A stretch of DNA of 64,000 bases from NCBI RefSeq assembly GCF_000949425.1, contig NZ_CP010976.1, forward strand, positions 496,001 through 560,000, read 5' to 3'. The DNA comes from Paenibacillus sp. IHBB 10380. Its GTDB lineage: Bacteria; Bacillota; Bacilli; Paenibacillales; Paenibacillaceae. The position numbers were made by a program, and so were the translations under genes. This document shows positions 63,926 through 64,000 of the stretch, piece by piece. Positions within the stretch are counted from its first letter, which is position 1, and every line of letters starts with the position of its first letter. A model generated the notes under the pieces. That model saw only the letters and a list, made by a program, of their open reading frames with translations, was not told where the DNA came from and ran no database searches.

Positions 63926-64000
63926 ATGATTAGGTCGGAAGGTGTTCGGATCAGGCTTCCAGCGAGTACAGCCAATTTGGGGCCAGGGTTTGATACGTTA
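63926..64000 (+). CDS. thrB: Homoserine kinase, N-terminal fragment (continues outside window)
   Basis: Twenty-five codons from ATG 63926 to the window edge: MIRSEGVRIRLPASTANLGP then GFDTL. This is the signature start of GHMP-family homoserine kinases (PASxANLGPGFD). AGAAAGAGGTACGAG precedes the ATG. With hom it forms the usual hom-(thrC)-thrB set. Confidence 0.9.
   Translation, partial: MIRSEGVRIRLPASTANLGPGFDTL

Overview
The window reads as chromosomal DNA of an endospore-forming Firmicute of the Paenibacillus type. It carries gerE, gerM, asnO-like, spoVID, spoIIB-like, spoIVFA/spoIVFB and spo0B. Gene order closely follows the Bacillus subtilis blocks gerM-rph-rdgB, tig-clpX-lonB-lonA-engB-hemAXCDBL and valS-folC-maf-radC-mreBCD-minCD-spoIVF-rplU-prp-rpmA-spo0B-obg-pheB. 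Strong AGGAGG-type ribosome sites, frequent TTG/GTG starts, a T-box, a yybP-ykoY riboswitch and an L21 leader agree with this. No prophage, CRISPR array or complete insertion sequence was seen.

Layout. 1-3.4 kb: a truncated LacI regulator, gerE, an XRE regulator, a zinc-ribbon gene that looks frameshifted, and a TerC-family membrane protein under a manganese-type riboswitch. 3.5-6.1 kb: a metallo-beta-lactamase-fold hydrolase, two tandem glycine-rich small proteins behind a sigma-K-like promoter, and a PgpA-family protein. 6.2-11.7 kb: gerM-rph-rdgB, an asparagine synthetase on the opposite strand, and two small genes. 11.8-17.5 kb: a segment bracketed by two inverted, nearly identical tRNA-Arg(UCU) genes, holding a TagO/WecA-family transferase, a copper-amine-oxidase-N-like surface protein and pstSCA without pstB. 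17.6-29 kb: a protein of unknown role whose best ribosome site points at an ATA codon, then tig, clpP, clpX, ispG, an IS1182-like relic, lonB, lonA and engB. 29-40.3 kb: speD and the heme/siroheme genes hemA-hemX-sirC-hemC-cobA/hemD-hemB-hemL, then an RluA pseudouridine synthase. 40.4-47.6 kb: spoVID, T-box-controlled valS, folC and murC. 47.7-59.8 kb: spoIIB-like, DUF4321, maf, radC, mreBCD, minCD, a DUF2179 protein, spoIVFAB, rng, rplU-prp-rpmA. 59.9-64 kb: spo0B, obg, pheB, hom and the start of thrB.

How it works together. Most of the window is housekeeping: protein quality control (Tig, ClpXP, LonA, LonB), tetrapyrrole synthesis, cell shape and division-site selection (Mre, Min), ribosome assembly (L21, L27 with its processing protease Prp, Obg) and aspartate-family amino-acid synthesis. 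Sporulation functions are interleaved: phosphorelay (Spo0B), pro-sigma-K processing (SpoIVFA/B), engulfment (SpoIIB-like), coat morphogenesis (SpoVID), late mother-cell transcription (GerE) and germination (GerM).

The most unusual signals are outside the housekeeping genes: the duplicated glycine-rich genes whose DNA similarity runs past their stop codons; a two-hairpin repeat family seen three times; two related inverted-repeat elements bracketing hemA-hemX; a composite terminator with IS-end-like arms inside it; and the inverted tRNA pair. I did not find strong evidence for a wholly new multi-gene system. The glycine-rich pair and the hairpin families are the best candidates for undescribed biology.
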